Shown here: in pieces, positions 51,512 to 52,864 of the stretch
Position numbering within the stretch: the first letter of the stretch is position 1
Layout of the letters: each line of letters opens with the position of its first letter
Assembly: GCA_013138965.1 (NCBI GenBank)
Contig: WTBT01000038.1
Coordinates: forward strand, 1-52,864
DNA: 52,864 bases
DNA from: Candidatus Aegiribacteria sp.
GTDB taxonomy: Bacteria; Fermentibacterota; Fermentibacteria; Fermentibacterales; JCC-6
Reading direction: 5' to 3'
Notes under the pieces: model-generated
The model's input: the letters and a program-made list of their open reading frames with translations, nothing else
Databases searched by the model: none
What the model was told of the DNA's origin: nothing
Made by a program: the position numbers and the translations under genes

Positions 51512-52486
51512 CTATTTCATCAATTTCCTGAGTTTGAAAGACGCGGGGCATGCCGCTATGCAGTTGGAGCAATCCCTGCCGATTTCAAGCCAGAAATCAA
51601 AACATCTTTCAGGATTGAACTGCCATCTATATACGCCGGGATTATTCGACTCGGTGAGTATCTCCCATGTGGGACTTTCCGAACGGCTGAGCGCGTTGAC
51701 TTCACATGCCTCAGCGCACAATGTACAGCCGGAGCATACTTCCTCTGAAGCAGGATATTCGTTTGGTGTCTGCACAAGTTCAAGGTCGGTTATTACTTTG
51801 CATATCCTTATTCTGGGTCCGAATTCCCTTGTAAGCAGCAGGCCGTTCCGCCCCAGAACACCAAGGCCTGCATCCATCGCCAGAGGTATACTGAGAGCAG
51901 TATCATTACCGCAGGAACGCGCGTAGTAACCCAGAATCCGTATGTACTCGCCTATGGCTCCCGCAAGGGCTGCCATCTTCGAGTATCCTCTTCCGATTTC
52001 TGCTGCTGCACTGAAATCGGGAGATCTGGATATACATGCCCTGTCCATTTCAACCGCCATTACTACAGCCCAGACAGCTTTCTCCGGAAGCGCTACAGGA
52101 TTTCCGCTGCACTCATGGCTGTAGAGCCATCTTGAATCAAGTTCAGTAATCCCAACCAGTGACGCTCCGAACCTCTCTGCTACTTCTGAAATATTCTCCG
52201 CCGCGGCTCCAGGGCTCGCAAACTCGTACCTGAAGGGGGCATGGTTATGAATCAATTTTCTGCTCCCCAGGGGTGTATCACGGAACGCACCCGGATAGTT
52301 ATCATGCAGTGTCCAGGATGCCCTGACCTCAGCCATTTCAAGAAGTTCAGGCTCACCCGGATCCAGAATATCAGGCCTTAAGTGCTCGAAACCGGTAAAA
52401 ATACCTCTGCGGTAGAACACGGTATTCCGCCTGTCGAATCTCCCGTGGACTTCAGGGTCCAGGTACCCTGTACTCTTGCTACTCAT
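51512..52486 (-). CDS. QueG/reductive dehalogenase-like 4Fe-4S protein
   Basis: 324 residues from ATG 52486 (GGAAGG upstream); the frame reaches 52594. The central part (AMDAGLGVLGRNGLLLTREF, then GPRIRICKVITDLELV) is typical of the cobalamin-dependent epoxyqueuosine reductase/reductive dehalogenase superfamily. Two 4Fe-4S sites follow: CSGCTLCAEACEV (C-x2-C-x2-C-x3-C) and a second from CFDFW plus CSNCIAACP. No Tat signal, so not an exported respiratory dehalogenase; the family often takes B12, consistent with NrdJ in the same genome, but the substrate is unknown. Gap 51336-51511 holds only a small CGCGG/CCGCG hairpin at 51452-51466. Confidence 0.85.
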   Translation of the reverse strand: MSSKSTGYLDPEVHGRFDRRNTVFYRRGIFTGFEHLRPDILDPGEPELLEMAEVRASWTLHDNYPGAFRDTPLGSRKLIHNHAPFRYEFASPGAAAENISEVAERFGASLVGITELDSRWLYSHECSGNPVALPEKAVWAVVMAVEMDRACISRSPDFSAAAEIGRGYSKMAALAGAIGEYIRILGYYARSCGNDTALSIPLAMDAGLGVLGRNGLLLTREFGPRIRICKVITDLELVQTPNEYPASEEVCSGCTLCAEACEVNALSRSESPTWEILTESNNPGVYRWQFNPERCFDFWLEIGRDCSNCIAACPASFKLRKLMK

Positions 52487-52777
52487 GACTGCCTTCCGGG
52501 CTGATGTACTGCGTAGTATCGTAAACTTATCTCTGCTGAGCAAGAACAAGAACAGCATAATAGCCCGGCGAAAATCATCAATGGAGGAGGACATGAGAGA
52601 ATATCAGATTTCTATGGTATCACAAATGTGAACTGTCCCGCACAAATCCTGGATTGAAACAGTACTGCTTAAGAACCTTGAAATAATAGCCTCACCCGTT
52701 GAGAATACGGGAACCGCTCCTTTGCCACAACGCCGGGAAGGGTGATAAACCCCCTTCTTATTTCATCAGCAAGAATT

Positions 52778-52864
52778 TCATTGTTTGACTGCAGCTTCCT
52801 GCCTTGAAACTGAACAGATAAAAACCTCCCGGTAAACGGACACCTGTTTCATCATGTCCGTTCC
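52778..52864 (-). CDS. C-terminal end of a probable sorting-tail protein (5' part off the window)
   Basis: On the minus strand the last 87 bases read GTDMMKQVSVYREVFICSVS and then RQEAAVKQ before a TGA at 52778. The GTD....V.....VF.CSV spacing is like the end of a T9SS/FlgD-like sorting tail (GTD-x-G-x-P-V-x-G-V-Y-x-C-x-V), but several consensus Gly and Pro are missing and it lacks the usual basic end. It may be a genuine divergent tail or decayed. The upstream part is outside the window. The 291 bp between it and the QueG-like gene show nothing else. Confidence 0.35.
   Translation of the reverse strand, partial: GTDMMKQVSVYREVFICSVSRQEAAVKQ

Noticed and set aside
1-52864. CRISPR arrays, tRNA and rRNA genes
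   Set aside because: No regularly spaced repeats with spacers, no tRNA cloverleaf or TTCGA-type T-arm context in the gaps, and no rRNA-like stretch were seen by eye; a tRNAscan/Infernal run would settle it.

Overview
The window looks like a chromosomal piece from a Gram-negative, probably anaerobic bacterium of the FCB superphylum, most likely an uncultured candidate lineage (Fermentibacterota-like; this placement is inference from gene content, not a tree). Evidence: a secreted protein with a type-IX-secretion-style C-terminal sorting tail (YPNPF), a relic of a second such tail, an LpxH-like lipid A enzyme, RND efflux pumps, an adenosylcobalamin-dependent (class II) ribonucleotide reductase and an archaeal-type prolyl-tRNA synthetase. 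Most genes sit in tightly coupled operons with ATGA, GTGA or TAATG overlaps. No rRNA, tRNA or CRISPR array was seen.

Layout. 1-3.5 kb: C-terminus of an unknown protein, then rqcH (ribosome rescue), a lone cyclic-nucleotide-binding domain protein and cdd on the plus strand. 3.5-8.5 kb, minus strand: class II ribonucleotide reductase, a small PC4-like ssDNA-binding protein and Tex. 8.7-12.3 kb, plus strand: an envelope-type operon of ECF sigma factor, zinc-finger anti-sigma, membrane protein, lipoprotein, LpxH and a polyprenol-phosphate-type glycosyltransferase. 12.3-14.3 kb: a secreted sorting-tail protein and an out-of-frame relic tail.

14.4-25.5 kb is the most unusual part. It begins with a 464-bp internally deleted IS256-family relic with terminal inverted repeats and ends with a RAYT/IS200-like transposase unit bounded by perfect 26-bp inverted repeats that supply or abut the stop codons of both flanking genes. 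Between them lies a surface-glycan/lipid module: a methyltransferase, GT4 and GT9 glycosyltransferases, an NAD-dependent epimerase that appears to start at CTG, a flippase-like (LPG_synthase_TM) membrane protein, a YfhO-family giant membrane protein, and a second flippase-like protein fused to a radical SAM/SPASM-like domain. The flippase-radical SAM fusion is the best candidate for an undescribed system.

25.5-31.4 kb is housekeeping: tsaC/yciO, purE, purD, panB and a PAP2-family membrane protein on the minus strand, proS on the plus strand. 31.5-41 kb: a GT-C-like membrane protein, a lipoprotein S9 peptidase, a cysteine-rich conserved protein of unknown function, a soluble TPR-PAS-histidine kinase-receiver hybrid and a CASTOR/POLLUX-type ion channel. 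41.2-48.3 kb: an operon of two different RND permeases plus one lipoprotein adaptor, the first permease carrying a G9 tract just inside its start. 48.6-52.9 kb: a VapBC toxin-antitoxin pair with repeated operator half-sites, a zinc-ribbon membrane protein, a cyclophilin, a QueG/reductive-dehalogenase-like Fe-S protein, and at the right edge the tail of another probable sorting-domain protein.
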